NCBI GenBank assembly: GCA_963742585.1
Contig: CAVUMI010000006.1
Span: 186,001-250,000 of the forward strand
Direction of reading: 5' to 3'
Length of the DNA: 64,000 nt
Source of the DNA: JACDEA01 sp963742585
Lineage (GTDB): Bacteria; Actinomycetota; Acidimicrobiia; Acidimicrobiales; JACDEA01
The stretch's first letter is position 1. Each line of letters opens with the position of its first letter. Shown in pieces: positions 54,103 to 62,632 of the stretch. Both the position numbers and the translations under genes were made by a program. The notes beneath the pieces are model-generated. The model was not told the DNA's origin, ran no database searches, and saw only the letters and a program-made list of their open reading frames with translations.

Positions 54103-54180
54103 CGGGTGGTGGCGCAGTTTGGTTAGCGCGCTGCGTTCGGGACGCAGAGGTCGGGAGTTCAAATCTCCCCCACCCGACCA
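54103..54180 (+). tRNA. tRNA-Pro (anticodon CGG), CCA encoded
   Basis: The acceptor CGGGTGG pairs with CCACCCG. The anticodon stem CTGCG/CGCAG encloses TTCGGGA, giving CGG for proline. The T loop TTCAAAT is flanked by GGGAG-type arms, and the CCA is in the genome. It is a normal tRNA. Confidence 0.93.
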
Positions 54181-54186
54181 CGTATG

Positions 54187-54305
54187 TCAGCAGGCGGCGA
54201 ACGCGAGCCAGTTGCCGTCAGGCGACCAGCGAAGTAGGTGTCGCATTGCGGGGTGAGGTCCACGAGCCAGCACGTTGATCACCGCCGCGACACGAGCGGA
54301 CGTGA
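54187..54305 (-). pseudogene. Short remnant resembling the end of a TolB/WD40-like propeller protein
   Basis: Between tRNA-Pro and the reductase gene the minus frame reads MRHLLRWSPDGNWLAFAAC and stops. WSPDGxxLAF is the propeller-blade signature of TolB-like proteins. Nothing upstream in frame supports a whole gene, since that region codes for the reductase. It is most likely a scar of a lost gene. Confidence 0.35.
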
Positions 54306-54953
54306 CTACCGGTGCCAAAACAGGAGATGCGTAACGCCGCTGGGGCTCGGCACGGCGTCGAGGTGGAAGCGGTCCAGCAGCTCTTCGTGGGAGTTCCACA
54401 GTTGTTCGCCGCGCCCGATCTCAATGGGCGCGACGGCGATGTGCATCGTGTCGACGAGGTCGGCGTCGAGGAACTCGCGGATCGTTGCAACGCCGCCACC
54501 GAGGCGTACGTCCCTACCGTCCGCCGCCTCCTTCGCTTGGCGCAGGGCTTCGGCGGGGGTGGTGTTGAGGAAATGGAACGTGGTGTCGGACAAGGTGAAA
54601 GACGGGCGCTCGTAGTGAGTGAGCACGAACACCGGCGTGTGGAACGGTGGCGTGTCGCCCCACCAGCCTTGCCAGTCGTGGTTCTCCCACGGACCGCGAT
54701 GGGGACTGAACTTGTTGCGACCCATGATCTCGGCGCCGATGTTGTGGGTGAAGTCGCGGGTGAAGTAGTCGTCGAGTCCCCGACTCCCGCCTGGGTCGGT
54801 ACGGTTCACCCAGCTTGCGGTGGCGCCGGCCCACGAGAACAAATCTGCGGGATTGGCGCCGTGGCCGAAGGGCCGGTCCAGGGTCTGGTCGGTGCCGGCA
54901 CCGAACCCGTCTCGCGTTACGCCGAAGCACTGCACCTTCAGCAGCTGTCGCAC
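54306..54953 (-). CDS. Dihydrofolate-reductase-like (RibD C-terminal) family protein
   Basis: 215 residues. The fold resembles bacterial bifunctional deaminase-reductase C-terminal domains: DYFTRDFTHNIGAEIMGRNK, PVFVLTHYERPSFTLS, DVRLGGGVATIREFLDADLV. It would bind NADPH and reduce a small molecule; the substrate is unknown. The ATG at 54953 follows GGAAGGAG within 9 nt. This family appears in actinobacteria as a stand-alone gene. Confidence 0.88.
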   Translation of the reverse strand: MRQLLKVQCFGVTRDGFGAGTDQTLDRPFGHGANPADLFSWAGATASWVNRTDPGGSRGLDDYFTRDFTHNIGAEIMGRNKFSPHRGPWENHDWQGWWGDTPPFHTPVFVLTHYERPSFTLSDTTFHFLNTTPAEALRQAKEAADGRDVRLGGGVATIREFLDADLVDTMHIAVAPIEIGRGEQLWNSHEELLDRFHLDAVPSPSGVTHLLFWHR

Positions 54954-54975
54954 TCCTGCTCCTTCCGATTAGGCG

Positions 54976-56711
54976 CTAAAGCCGGAACGGCCTCGGCACG
55001 GCGTCGGTGAATACGGCGCGTGGCGTGCTGACCACGACCGGCGTCGCCCGCGCCGACGGCAACATCGTGAACAGCTGGTCCTTCGGAACCGAGAAGGTGA
55101 TCTTCACCGTCCGCGTATCACCGACCTTCACGCCGTAGTTGAAACCAACCACCTTCATCGGTCCGTCGACGCCCGCGGACGAGAACGGAGGATCGGCCGA
55201 CGCGACCTCTACAGCCGACTTCGGCAGGTACGCAACGAGGAACACGCGGTGCTCGCCATTCTCCATACCGTGCAGTCGGTTGTAGGCGATGCCTTCGACG
55301 ACATCCGACGTCCGCGTTCGTTGGTTGTTGGTGAAGGTCACGCTCATCTCGACGCGGCGAACGCCGCGGCGAACCCAGACGGTCCGGAACGCGATCCGAG
55401 GCTTGATGTACCAGTCGAGCTTGTTGGCCGAGATGTTCTGCAGCGTGACCATGAGGCCGTTCGGATCAAGCGCGCCGTCGATGCCGGCCTGCTCGAACGC
55501 CTTCTGGAGTCCGGGGTCGGCCGACCAGCCGAGCAGGTGACGGCCCTTGCCCGCGGCTGAAAGGTTCGACACGAGCGGACCGAGCTTCAGCGACCGCGAG
55601 TTCATGGCGTCGAAGACCGCGGTGCCGAGTTCACTTTGGAGTTCGTGGCGCTCCACCTGCGCGAGGGGATCACCGAAGTTGATGTAGTTCTCGTTCATCA
55701 CCTGCTGCTCGATGTTGTGCTCGTCGTACCTGGCGCCATCGAGCTCGACAGGGCCGGTGGCGGTTACGACCACGGCGCAATGTCAGAACGTCAACGAAGA
55801 GCACGCCGTCAACCGGACCGAGTCCGGCCCGGGCGCGCCATTTCCGAATACATGCGGCCTGATTCCGGGAAGTTGGGCGTGGCCGTCGTGGCCCGCCACT
55901 CGGCACCGATCGTCATCCAGCCGTAGAGGTCGGTGAGGTTCTTGGGCACCGGCACTGAACTACGGGTCAAGAACAGCTCATAGGTCGGAACGAAGTCGCC
56001 CACGACGATCGCGCCGTCGCGGATCTCGGCCACGCCCGCGCTCAGCGGCATGCCACCGGAGCGCATCTCGGCGTTGTTGCCGGCGAGGATCAGGTAGCGG
56101 GACGGACCGATGAACATGGCCCGCAGCGCATCGGCCATCACCGCGGCGTCCCGTAATCGCACCCGGGCCGTGACCAGCCCGTCTTCTAGACGTTCACGAG
56201 CGCCGCTCAGGGGCGGCAGGACCCACCGGTCGTCGGTGACCCGCAGTCTTCGCAGCTGCGCCTGGGCTCGCTCCAATTCACCGACTGCGGTGTCGAGCAG
56301 CCCGACCCGCCCGGCCGGACCGTCGCTGGCCACATCGAGTTTCGCCTGCACGGCGCGCGGCGGCGACCCGCCGATCCCGCCGATCTGGGTCGCGGTCTGG
56401 GTCATCGACCGGATGACGGCCACATGGCGTCCGAGCAGGGGAATCGGACGCACAATTTTGAACGGCAGGCTCGTCCGCGCTTGATTGTCGGCGCGTTGAA
56501 AGCGGCCGAGTGCGGTCTCCGCGAGTGCAGCGACGCCGTTCGGCCGCGCCATATCGGTGGCTGTCGCCGACCGAAGCACGGTTTCGCCCGTGTTGATGTC
56601 GCGCTGAATGCGCAGCAAATCGAATACGCCCCACGCCGCTAAAGCGACGAGAACCGCACCGGCCGCAACAAGAACGCGACGTGTGGTCGACGCGAGCAGG
56701 CGCGTTAGCAC
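54976..56711 (-). CDS. DUF4012 domain membrane-anchored exported protein, two frameshifts
   Basis: About 577 codons in three frames. The start is GTG 56711 (VLTRLLASTTRRVLVAAGAV) with one N-terminal membrane helix. The first part runs to about 55830 and includes RYLILAGNNAEMRSGGMPLS. A short middle part VDGVLFVDVLTL is in a second frame, and the third, from about 55775 to 54976, has GPVELDGARYDEHNIEQQ. The DUF4012 core is found in actinobacterial surface proteins of unknown role. Both breaks are +1. It follows a small wall-anchored protein gene by 22 nt. Confidence 0.78.
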
Positions 56712-56733
56712 CTGCGAACGGTGATGTGTGGGG

Positions 56734-57015
56734 TCAGACCGTACGGCTACGCAGCAGGCGACGTGCGCCGACTGCGCCCGCCATCGCTGCGCCTGCGCCA
56801 CTCACGAGCAGCCAGGTATCGGCACCCGTGTTGGCGAGGTTGGCGCCAGCAGCGGACGTGTCCGTGAAGACGGTCGATGCCGTTGTGGACGAGGTGCTGC
56901 TCTCCGTCCCCGAACCCGAACCCGTCTGGGCGTTAGCCGCTCCAGCAAGGCCGAACAGAATGGCCAGGGCCGCGGCCGCGAGCCCTGCGCCCGTCGCCGA
57001 GATCAATCTGCGCAC
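56734..57015 (-). CDS. Small exported protein with LAxTG sortase signal
   Basis: 93 residues. GTG at 57015 is chosen because GGAGG lies 6 nt upstream; ATG at 57042 lacks such a site. The signal peptide runs to about residue 35 (ANAQ). A Ser/Thr linker follows, then NLANTGAD, a hydrophobic helix (TWLLVSGAGAAMAGAVGA) and a basic RRLLRSRTV tail. LANTG fits the LAxTG consensus of class E sortase substrates. The sortase is not in the window. It is upstream of the DUF4012 gene in the same operon. Confidence 0.75.
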   Translation of the reverse strand: MRRLISATGAGLAAAALAILFGLAGAANAQTGSGSGTESSTSSTTASTVFTDTSAAGANLANTGADTWLLVSGAGAAMAGAVGARRLLRSRTV

Positions 57016-57118
57016 GTAAGTCCTCCGGTTTAGTGATGGCATGCCCCAACGGCAAGATCTTGCCCCTGCAGGCGGTGACATTAACCACGGCACGGCCGAA
57101 ACGCCAGCCTTCTCCCCG

Positions 57119-57124
57119 TACGAT
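57119..57124 (+). promoter_or_regulatory. TANNNT -10 element of mazG (leaderless type)
   Basis: TACGAT ends 7 nt before the GTG at 57132, and no ribosome-binding site is seen. Confidence 0.45.
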
Positions 57125-57131
57125 CGAATTC

Positions 57132-57413
57132 GTGGAGCTTGCGGACTTCCAACAGCACATGGCCAGGGTCTACGGCGAACGGGATGCGGCGAGGGGAACT
57201 GCCGCCACGTTGGCGTGGCTAGCGGAGGAAGTCGGCGAGCTGGCCCGGGCGGTTCGGAAGGGGTCGCCGGCAGAGCAGCTGCACGAGTTGGGCGACGTGT
57301 TGGCCTGGCTGGCGTCGCTGAGCGAGCAACTCGATCTGTCGCTCGAAGAGGCCGCCCAGCGCTATGCGAACGGCTGTCCGGCTTGCAGCGCTACGCCGTG
57401 CCGGTGCGACTGA
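57132..57413 (+). CDS. MazG-type nucleotide pyrophosphohydrolase
   Basis: 93 residues from a GTG: VELADFQQHMARVYGERDAA. The helical MazG motif LAWLAEEVGELARAVRKG (ExxE) and GDVLAWLASLSEQL (ExxD-type) bind metal. A C-terminal Cys cluster CPACSATPC is a variable add-on. It hydrolyses NTPs or a similar nucleotide. An upstream frame exists but the extra residues are random. Its 3' end overlaps asd by 23 nt. Confidence 0.8.
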   Translation: MELADFQQHMARVYGERDAARGTAATLAWLAEEVGELARAVRKGSPAEQLHELGDVLAWLASLSEQLDLSLEEAAQRYANGCPACSATPCRCD

Positions 57414-58452
57414 GGAGCACCTCAGCGATCTGCACCGCGTTGAGGGCGGCGCCCTTGCGCAGGTTGTCACCGCTGATGAACAGGGCGAGGCCGTTCTCCA
57501 CACTGTCGTCGCCGCGCACGCGTCCCACATAGCAAGGGTCGGCGCCGGCGGCCCGGTGCGGCGTCGGAACGTCGACGAGCTCGACTCCGTCGGCTTGGCC
57601 GAGAAGCTCGTCCGCACGCTCGGGTGTGATCGGCCGTTCGAACTCGGCGTTGATCGACAGCGAGTGTCCGGTGAATACGCCGACGCGCACGCACGTGACC
57701 GCGATGCGGAGATCGGGTAGCTCGAGGATCTTGCGGGCCTCGTCACGCAGCTTGTGTTCCTCGTTGGTTTCGCTATCGACGAGGTGACCGGCCAACGGCA
57801 CGACATTGAACGCGACGGGCGCGGGGAACACCGACGTCGGCAGGTCGGCCGCAGCCGCGCCGCTGAACGCGAGCGTGGACGCGGCGTCGCCGATCTTGGC
57901 GACTTGTTCAGCGAGTTCATCGACGCCGGCGCTGCCACCGCCGGAGACCGCCTGGTATGTCGACACGACGACACGACGTAGTCCCGCCTCGCGATGGAGG
58001 ACTTTGAGCGCGGACATGCCGACCATCGTCGTGCAGTTGGGGTTGGCGATGATCCCCTTGGGGCGGGCATCGATGGCGTGATCGTTGACGCCGGCGACGA
58101 CAAGCGGAACGTCGGCGTTCATGCGCCACGCCGACGAGTTGTCGATGACCACGGCGCCGGCCGCGGCGATTCGCTCGGCGTGCTCGCGCGAAGCGGTGGC
58201 GCCCATCGACAGGAGCGCGATGTCGAGCCCGCTGAAGTCGGCCGTGGCGACATCCTCGACCTCGATCTCGCCGTCGCCCCACGGGAGCCGGCGACCCGCG
58301 GAGCGGGCTGAGGCGAAGTAGCGCAGCGTCCCCACGGGAAAGCCCCGCTCGGCGAGAACGGAGCGCATTACCCCTCCGACCTGCCCTGTTGCGCCAAATA
58401 CCCCTACGTTCAGCCTCTGCATCATCCGATCGCCTTCCGGCTCACTGGTCAC
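57391..58452 (-). CDS. asd: Aspartate-semialdehyde dehydrogenase
   Basis: 353 residues; GTG at 58452 overlaps the TGA of lysC (GTGA). NADP Rossmann motif VGVFGATGQVGGVMRSVL, catalytic Cys in IANPNCTTMVG, and the His region FTGHSLSINAEFERPI are present. It makes aspartate semialdehyde for lysine, threonine and methionine. It follows lysC directly, the classic arrangement. A GTG-initiated start is supported by coupling; ATG codons at residues 10 and 11 are alternatives. Confidence 0.95.
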   Translation of the reverse strand: MTSEPEGDRMMQRLNVGVFGATGQVGGVMRSVLAERGFPVGTLRYFASARSAGRRLPWGDGEIEVEDVATADFSGLDIALLSMGATASREHAERIAAAGAVVIDNSSAWRMNADVPLVVAGVNDHAIDARPKGIIANPNCTTMVGMSALKVLHREAGLRRVVVSTYQAVSGGGSAGVDELAEQVAKIGDAASTLAFSGAAAADLPTSVFPAPVAFNVVPLAGHLVDSETNEEHKLRDEARKILELPDLRIAVTCVRVGVFTGHSLSINAEFERPITPERADELLGQADGVELVDVPTPHRAAGADPCYVGRVRGDDSVENGLALFISGDNLRKGAALNAVQIAEVLLSRTGTA

Positions 58453-59666
58453 GCAGCCAGCTTGAACGCCTCGTGCAACGCCTGCACGGCTTTTTCGATC
58501 TCACCGGCGCGCACGACGCAGCTGATGCGGATCGAGGACGTCGAGATCATCTCGATGTTGACGCCGGCGGCGGCCAGTGTCTCGAACATGGTGGCCGCCA
58601 CACCGGGGTTCGTCTTCATGCCCGCGCCGACCAAACTGACCCGGGCGACGTCGTCATCGGCGTGCACTTCGCGGGCACCCAGTTCCTTGGCGACGGCTTG
58701 GGAGACCTCGGTGGCAACCGCGAGGTCGGACTTCGGGACGGTGAAGCTGATGTCGGTGCTGCCGTCGTGCGATTCGTTCTGCACGATCATGTCCACGTTG
58801 ACGGCCTGGTCGGCCAGCGCCCGGAACAGGTGCGCGGCGATGCCCGGTCGGTCCTCCACGCCGGTGACCGTGACCTTCGCCTCGGACGCGTCGTGCGTCA
58901 CCGCCGTGATGATGGCCTGTTCCATGGACGGATCCTCCTCGGTGATCCACGTGCCCGGCTCCCAGGTGAAGGCTGAGCGCACGTGGAGCGCGACGCGATG
59001 GTTACGGGCGAACTCGACCGCCCGGGCAGTGGGTTTGGGGCATCCGCTCGCTGACATCTCGAGCATCTCCTCGAAGGAGAGTCGCTCTAGGCGGCGGGCC
59101 TCGGGAACGATGCGGGGGTCGGCGGTGAACACGCCGGAGACGTCGGTGTAGAGCTCGCACGCGTCCGCATCGAGCGTCGTCGCGAGCGCGACCGCCGTGG
59201 TGTCGGAACCGCCGCGGCCGAGGAAGGTGACGTCGCGGGTCTCCGCCGACATGCCCTGTGCGCCGGCGACGACCGGCACCTGGCCCGCGGCCAAGGCTTC
59301 GCGCAGGCGGTCGCCCCGCACCTCGAGGATCTTGGCGTTGCCGTGGGCGGTGTCGGTGATGAAGCCGACCTGGCTGCCGGTGAACGAAACCGCAGGGCAG
59401 CCAAGGTGTTGCAGGGCCATCACGACGAGGGCGGTGGCCTTGCGGTCACCCGCGGTGATGAGCATGTCGAGCTCGCGGCCGGGTGGATTGGAAGCGACCT
59501 CCTGGGCCAGGCGCAAGAGGTCGTCGGTCTCCTTGCCCATGGCGCTCACGACCACCACGACGTCGTCGCCACGCCGCCGGGCGCGCTGAACGTTCTCGGC
59601 CACCGACCGGATCCGTTCGGGGTCAGCCACCGACGTCCCGCCATATTTCTGGACCACCAACGCCAC
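58449..59666 (-). CDS. lysC: Aspartate kinase
   Basis: 405 residues, starting VALVVQKYGGTSVADPER at GTG 59666. The kinase domain includes VVSAMGKETDDLL, TAGDRKATALVV and GRGGSDTTAVALA; two ACT domains follow (TVTGVEDRPGIAAHLF, VSLVGAGMKTNPGVAATMF). It phosphorylates aspartate in the first step of the pathway and is expected to be feedback-controlled through the ACT pair. A longer start upstream is rejected because those residues are not conserved-looking and it would reach the repeat region. Confidence 0.95.
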   Translation of the reverse strand: MALVVQKYGGTSVADPERIRSVAENVQRARRRGDDVVVVVSAMGKETDDLLRLAQEVASNPPGRELDMLITAGDRKATALVVMALQHLGCPAVSFTGSQVGFITDTAHGNAKILEVRGDRLREALAAGQVPVVAGAQGMSAETRDVTFLGRGGSDTTAVALATTLDADACELYTDVSGVFTADPRIVPEARRLERLSFEEMLEMSASGCPKPTARAVEFARNHRVALHVRSAFTWEPGTWITEEDPSMEQAIITAVTHDASEAKVTVTGVEDRPGIAAHLFRALADQAVNVDMIVQNESHDGSTDISFTVPKSDLAVATEVSQAVAKELGAREVHADDDVARVSLVGAGMKTNPGVAATMFETLAAAGVNIEMISTSSIRISCVVRAGEIEKAVQALHEAFKLAA

Positions 59667-59722
59667 CCCGCGAGGGTATCGAAGGCCCCCACCAACTCCG
59701 CCCGCCTTAAGCCACCCCCACG

Positions 59723-59764
59723 TGTCGGTGCTTTTGGTGGTTCGCGTAGACAAATCCACCGACA
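59723..59764. repeat. Left 42-bp inverted repeat flanking the second DUF559 gene
   Basis: It starts TGTCGGTG and ends CACCGACA. Its reverse complement matches 60746-60787 at 37 of 42 positions. It lies 53 nt upstream of the gene. Confidence 0.75.
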
Positions 59765-59816
59765 GTCCTCGTCTCGATCTTGTCTTACATGCTATTTCAT
59801 GTTATTTCAGTGAGAG

Positions 59817-60737
59817 ATGAACCGTGACCTCGACCGGCTGGCACGCGGCTGGGCGAGTCGCCATGACGGTGTCTTTCACCGGCTGTGGGCCATTGATGCC
59901 GGCGCGACACCGGCAATGTTGCGGACGCGAGTTGATGCGGCGATATGGGTTCCAGTCGGCGCCGCGGCATTCCTGATTGGGGGCGCGCCGCTGACCTGGC
60001 GAGGACGCATGCAGGCTGCGGTGTGGGACGGCGGCGAGCGGACGCTCCTTTCCCACACGTCCGCGGCGCGGCTGCTGCGCTTCCCGGGCTACTACGACGA
60101 CGCCGTTGAGATCCTCGTCCCGAAATCAATGGACCACGTGTGCACGATTGCCGACGTCCACGAGTCCCGGCGGTTCGACCGCGTGCGCTCGATCATCCGG
60201 GATGGTCTCCCGCTCGTCGCCGCTGAGGACACACTCATCCACCTCGCTCCCCGGCTGCGCCTGAAACGCCTCGAGTGGCTCGTAGACGAGCTAGTGGCGG
60301 GCAAGAAGGCCAACCTGCCGCTGCTGCACCGCGCGTTCGCCGAGCTCAGCCCGGGCTGCAAGGGAATGAAGGTCATCCGCGGCGTGCTCAAGGACCGCTC
60401 TCCCGGCGAGCCCGTCGCAGAGTCGCAGCTCGAACGCAAGTTCATCGAGGTCGTCACGGCCCGAGGTCTGCCGCCGTTCCAGCGCCAAGTGAACATCCCC
60501 GGCCGCGATCACCGTCCAGGTCGGGTCGACTTTCTCTGGCCGGATATCAAGCTGATCGTCGAGGTCGACGGCCGCCGGTGGCATACACGCCAGGCCGACT
60601 TCGAGCGCGACAGTCGTCGTCGATTGGCAATGCGAGGGCGCGGTTACTCCACGGTCCCTATTACATGGCTGATGCTGACCGAAGAACCCGACGAAACGTG
60701 CGCCGACCTCCTTGCGGCGCGTGGCCACGCCGCGTAA
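59817..60737 (+). CDS. DUF559/AbiEi-like protein (VSR-type endonuclease fold), second copy
   Basis: 306 residues. The N-terminal AbiEi-like half (FHRLWAIDAGATPAMLRTRV, TLLSHTSAARLLRFPGYY) is followed by an endonuclease-like C-terminal half: ESQLERKFIEVVTARGLPPF, RQVNIPGRDHRPGRVDFLWP, IKLIVEVDGRRWHTRQADFE, a VSR/DUF559-type Glu/Asp-x-Lys-like core. The nuclease-type residues look complete here. The gene stands alone between lysC and a cyclophilin and lies between 42-bp inverted repeats with terminal TGTCGGTG. It differs in sequence from the gene at 8619. Confidence 0.78.
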   Translation: MNRDLDRLARGWASRHDGVFHRLWAIDAGATPAMLRTRVDAAIWVPVGAAAFLIGGAPLTWRGRMQAAVWDGGERTLLSHTSAARLLRFPGYYDDAVEILVPKSMDHVCTIADVHESRRFDRVRSIIRDGLPLVAAEDTLIHLAPRLRLKRLEWLVDELVAGKKANLPLLHRAFAELSPGCKGMKVIRGVLKDRSPGEPVAESQLERKFIEVVTARGLPPFQRQVNIPGRDHRPGRVDFLWPDIKLIVEVDGRRWHTRQADFERDSRRRLAMRGRGYSTVPITWLMLTEEPDETCADLLAARGHAA

Positions 60738-60745
60738 CCACCGAC

Positions 60746-60787
60746 TGTCGGTGGATTTGCGTACGGGAACCACCAAATCCACCGACA
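60746..60787. repeat. Right 42-bp inverted repeat flanking the second DUF559 gene
   Basis: TGTCGGTGGATTT (60746-60758) and its exact complement (60775-60787) form a 13-bp stem with a 16-nt loop. It starts 8 nt after the gene's stop and is the inverted partner of 59723-59764. Confidence 0.75.
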
Positions 60788-60841
60788 CTCCGTGGTGAGT
60801 GGGGCGGGGCGGGGGGCTGGGGGCCGCTAGCTTGAGCGGCC

Positions 60842-61612
60842 GTGCCGAGCGCGAAGAGAGAGCGACAGAAAGCGGCGCGGGCGGCGCGGCAGGACGCGAT
60901 TCGAGCCGCGCAGCGCCGGCGGGGTAAGCAGCGGCAGGTCGTGGTGTTCGTCGGCATCGTTGGCGCCACCGTCGCGATCCTCCTGGTCCTCGGCGTGTTC
61001 AGTGGCGGCGGCGGGAGCGACGACACCACCGATGTGGCCGCCACCAGCAAGGAAGCGGCCCCGTGTCCGAAGATCACTGATCAGGCTCGCCGGGAGACGT
61101 TCAGCGCGTCGCAACGCACCTGCATCGACAAGAAGAAGGCCTACACCGCGAAGGTGACCACCGACGTGGGCGAGTTCAAGATGGAACTCGACACCAAGCG
61201 GGCGCCGGCGACCGTGAACAACTTCGTCGTGCTCTCGCGCTACCACTTCTACGACGGCCTCACGTTCCACCGCGTGGTGAAGGACTTCGTCATCCAGGGC
61301 GGCGACCCGCAGGGCACCGGCCAGGGAGGTCCGGGTTACCAGTTCGCCGACGAAGGACTGGCCGGCACGACGTATCCGGCCGCATCCGTCGCCATGGCCA
61401 ACAGCGGCCCTGACACCAACGGCAGCCAGTTCTTCGTCGTGACGTCGGACTCCGGAGGCAAGGGCCTGCAGCCGAACTACACGCGTTTCGCGACCGTCAT
61501 CGAGGGCATGGACGTGGTCAAAAAGATCGAGGCTGATGCCGGTGTCGTCGGCACCCCGACCCCGCCCGCCACCGTTCACAAAATCGTGAAGATCGAGATC
61601 GAGGAGAGCTGA
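60842..61612 (+). CDS. Membrane-anchored cyclophilin-type peptidyl-prolyl isomerase
   Basis: 256 residues. A basic N-terminus (KRERQKAARAARQDAIRAAQ) is followed by one membrane helix (VVVFVGIVGATVAILLVLGV). The extracytoplasmic part has a short Cys-containing linker and the cyclophilin domain: NNFVVLSRYHFYDGLTFHRV, DFVIQGGDPQGTGQGGPGY, MANSGPDTNGSQFFV. It catalyses proline isomerisation during folding outside the membrane. A second cyclophilin gene starts 6 nt after the stop. Confidence 0.92.
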   Translation: MPSAKRERQKAARAARQDAIRAAQRRRGKQRQVVVFVGIVGATVAILLVLGVFSGGGGSDDTTDVAATSKEAAPCPKITDQARRETFSASQRTCIDKKKAYTAKVTTDVGEFKMELDTKRAPATVNNFVVLSRYHFYDGLTFHRVVKDFVIQGGDPQGTGQGGPGYQFADEGLAGTTYPAASVAMANSGPDTNGSQFFVVTSDSGGKGLQPNYTRFATVIEGMDVVKKIEADAGVVGTPTPPATVHKIVKIEIEES

Positions 61613-61618
61613 CCACCC

Positions 61619-62172
61619 ATGCCGACTGATTGTCCCGCCGCCGACGGCTCGTCGGAGAAGCGGCAGAAGTTCGATGCGCCGCCGCCGATGTGCATCGACC
61701 CGGCCAAGCGCTACACGGCGGCGATGTCGACCAACAAAGGCGACATGACGATCGCGCTCGATCCGATCGCCGCCCCGAACACGGTCAACAACTTCGTGGT
61801 GTTGGCGCGCTACCACTACTACGACGGCATCAACTTCCATCGGATCATCCCCGGGTTCGTGCTGCAGGGCGGCGACCCGCAGGGCGACGGCCGCGGCGGT
61901 CCGGGCTATCGCTTCGCCGACGAGCTCCCGCCCCCGGCCGCTACGAGTTGGGGTCGCTGGCGATGGCCAACGCCGGGCCTGACACCAACGGCAGTCAGTT
62001 CTTCGTGATCAGCGGTCCCGACGGCATGCGACTGCCGCCGCAGTACTCGTTGTTCGGCAAGGTGGTGAGCGGCCTCGACGTGGTGGCCGAGATCGACAAG
62101 TTGGGGACGCCGTCGGGCAGCCCCAAGGAGAAGGTCACGATCAACTCGGTGACGATTACCGAGGCTGACTGA
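61619..62172 (+). CDS. Second cyclophilin-type isomerase, one frameshift
   Basis: About 185 codons, no signal or membrane helix. It has a short Cys-containing leader (MPTDCPAADG), then NNFVVLARYHYYDGINFHRI and GFVLQGGDPQGDGRGGPGYR. A run of five Cs near 61930 appears one short; adding one restores GRYELGSLAMANAGPDTNGS and QFFVISGPD to the end at 62172. This is the only -1 type break seen in the window. The isomerase residues are all present. It is a paralogue of the preceding gene without the membrane segment. Confidence 0.85.
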
Positions 62173-62632
62173 GCGCGTCCACCGCTTGAGCCCCGGGCAG
62201 TTGCAGGAGCACCGCCGGGGCCAGCTTGACCTTCGACGACCGGTCACCGCCGCCGACGATCACCCAGTCGTGCGCGACCGCAGCGGCGTCCACATAGACC
62301 GGTACGCCGTCGGGCAGCCCGAACGGCGTGACGCCCCCGATCATCATCCCGGTGAGCGCGGTCGTGTCGTCAGCTGACGCGAACGAGGCCTTGCGCACGC
62401 CCATCAGCTTGCGCACGACGCCGTTGACGTCGAGCCGGCGGTCGGCAGTGACGATGCACACCGCGAACTGCTTCGGTTCGTTGCGCGACGCAACAAGGAT
62501 CGTGTTGGCCGACTTCTCCGGGAGGTAGCCGTACTTCTCGCAGAAGTCGGCGGTGTCGGCGAACTCGGGATCGCAGTCGATCAGCTCGTAGTCCGCGCCC
62601 ATCTGATCGAGCGCGTCAGTGACGGCGCTCAC
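62156..62632 (-). CDS. YbaK/aminoacyl-tRNA deacylase-associated domain protein
   Basis: 158 residues. GTG at 62632 overlaps the TGA of the S51 peptidase gene (GTGA). Signature parts are VIVTADRRLDVNGVVRKLMG-like AVCIVTADRRLDVNG, MMIGGVTPFGLP and VYVDAAAV. Members remove wrong amino acids from tRNA or related substrates. The long upstream frame that shadows the S51 gene is rejected. The 3' end overlaps the convergent cyclophilin gene by 17 nt. Confidence 0.85.
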   Translation of the reverse strand: MSAVTDALDQMGADYELIDCDPEFADTADFCEKYGYLPEKSANTILVASRNEPKQFAVCIVTADRRLDVNGVVRKLMGVRKASFASADDTTALTGMMIGGVTPFGLPDGVPVYVDAAAVAHDWVIVGGGDRSSKVKLAPAVLLQLPGAQAVDALSQPR

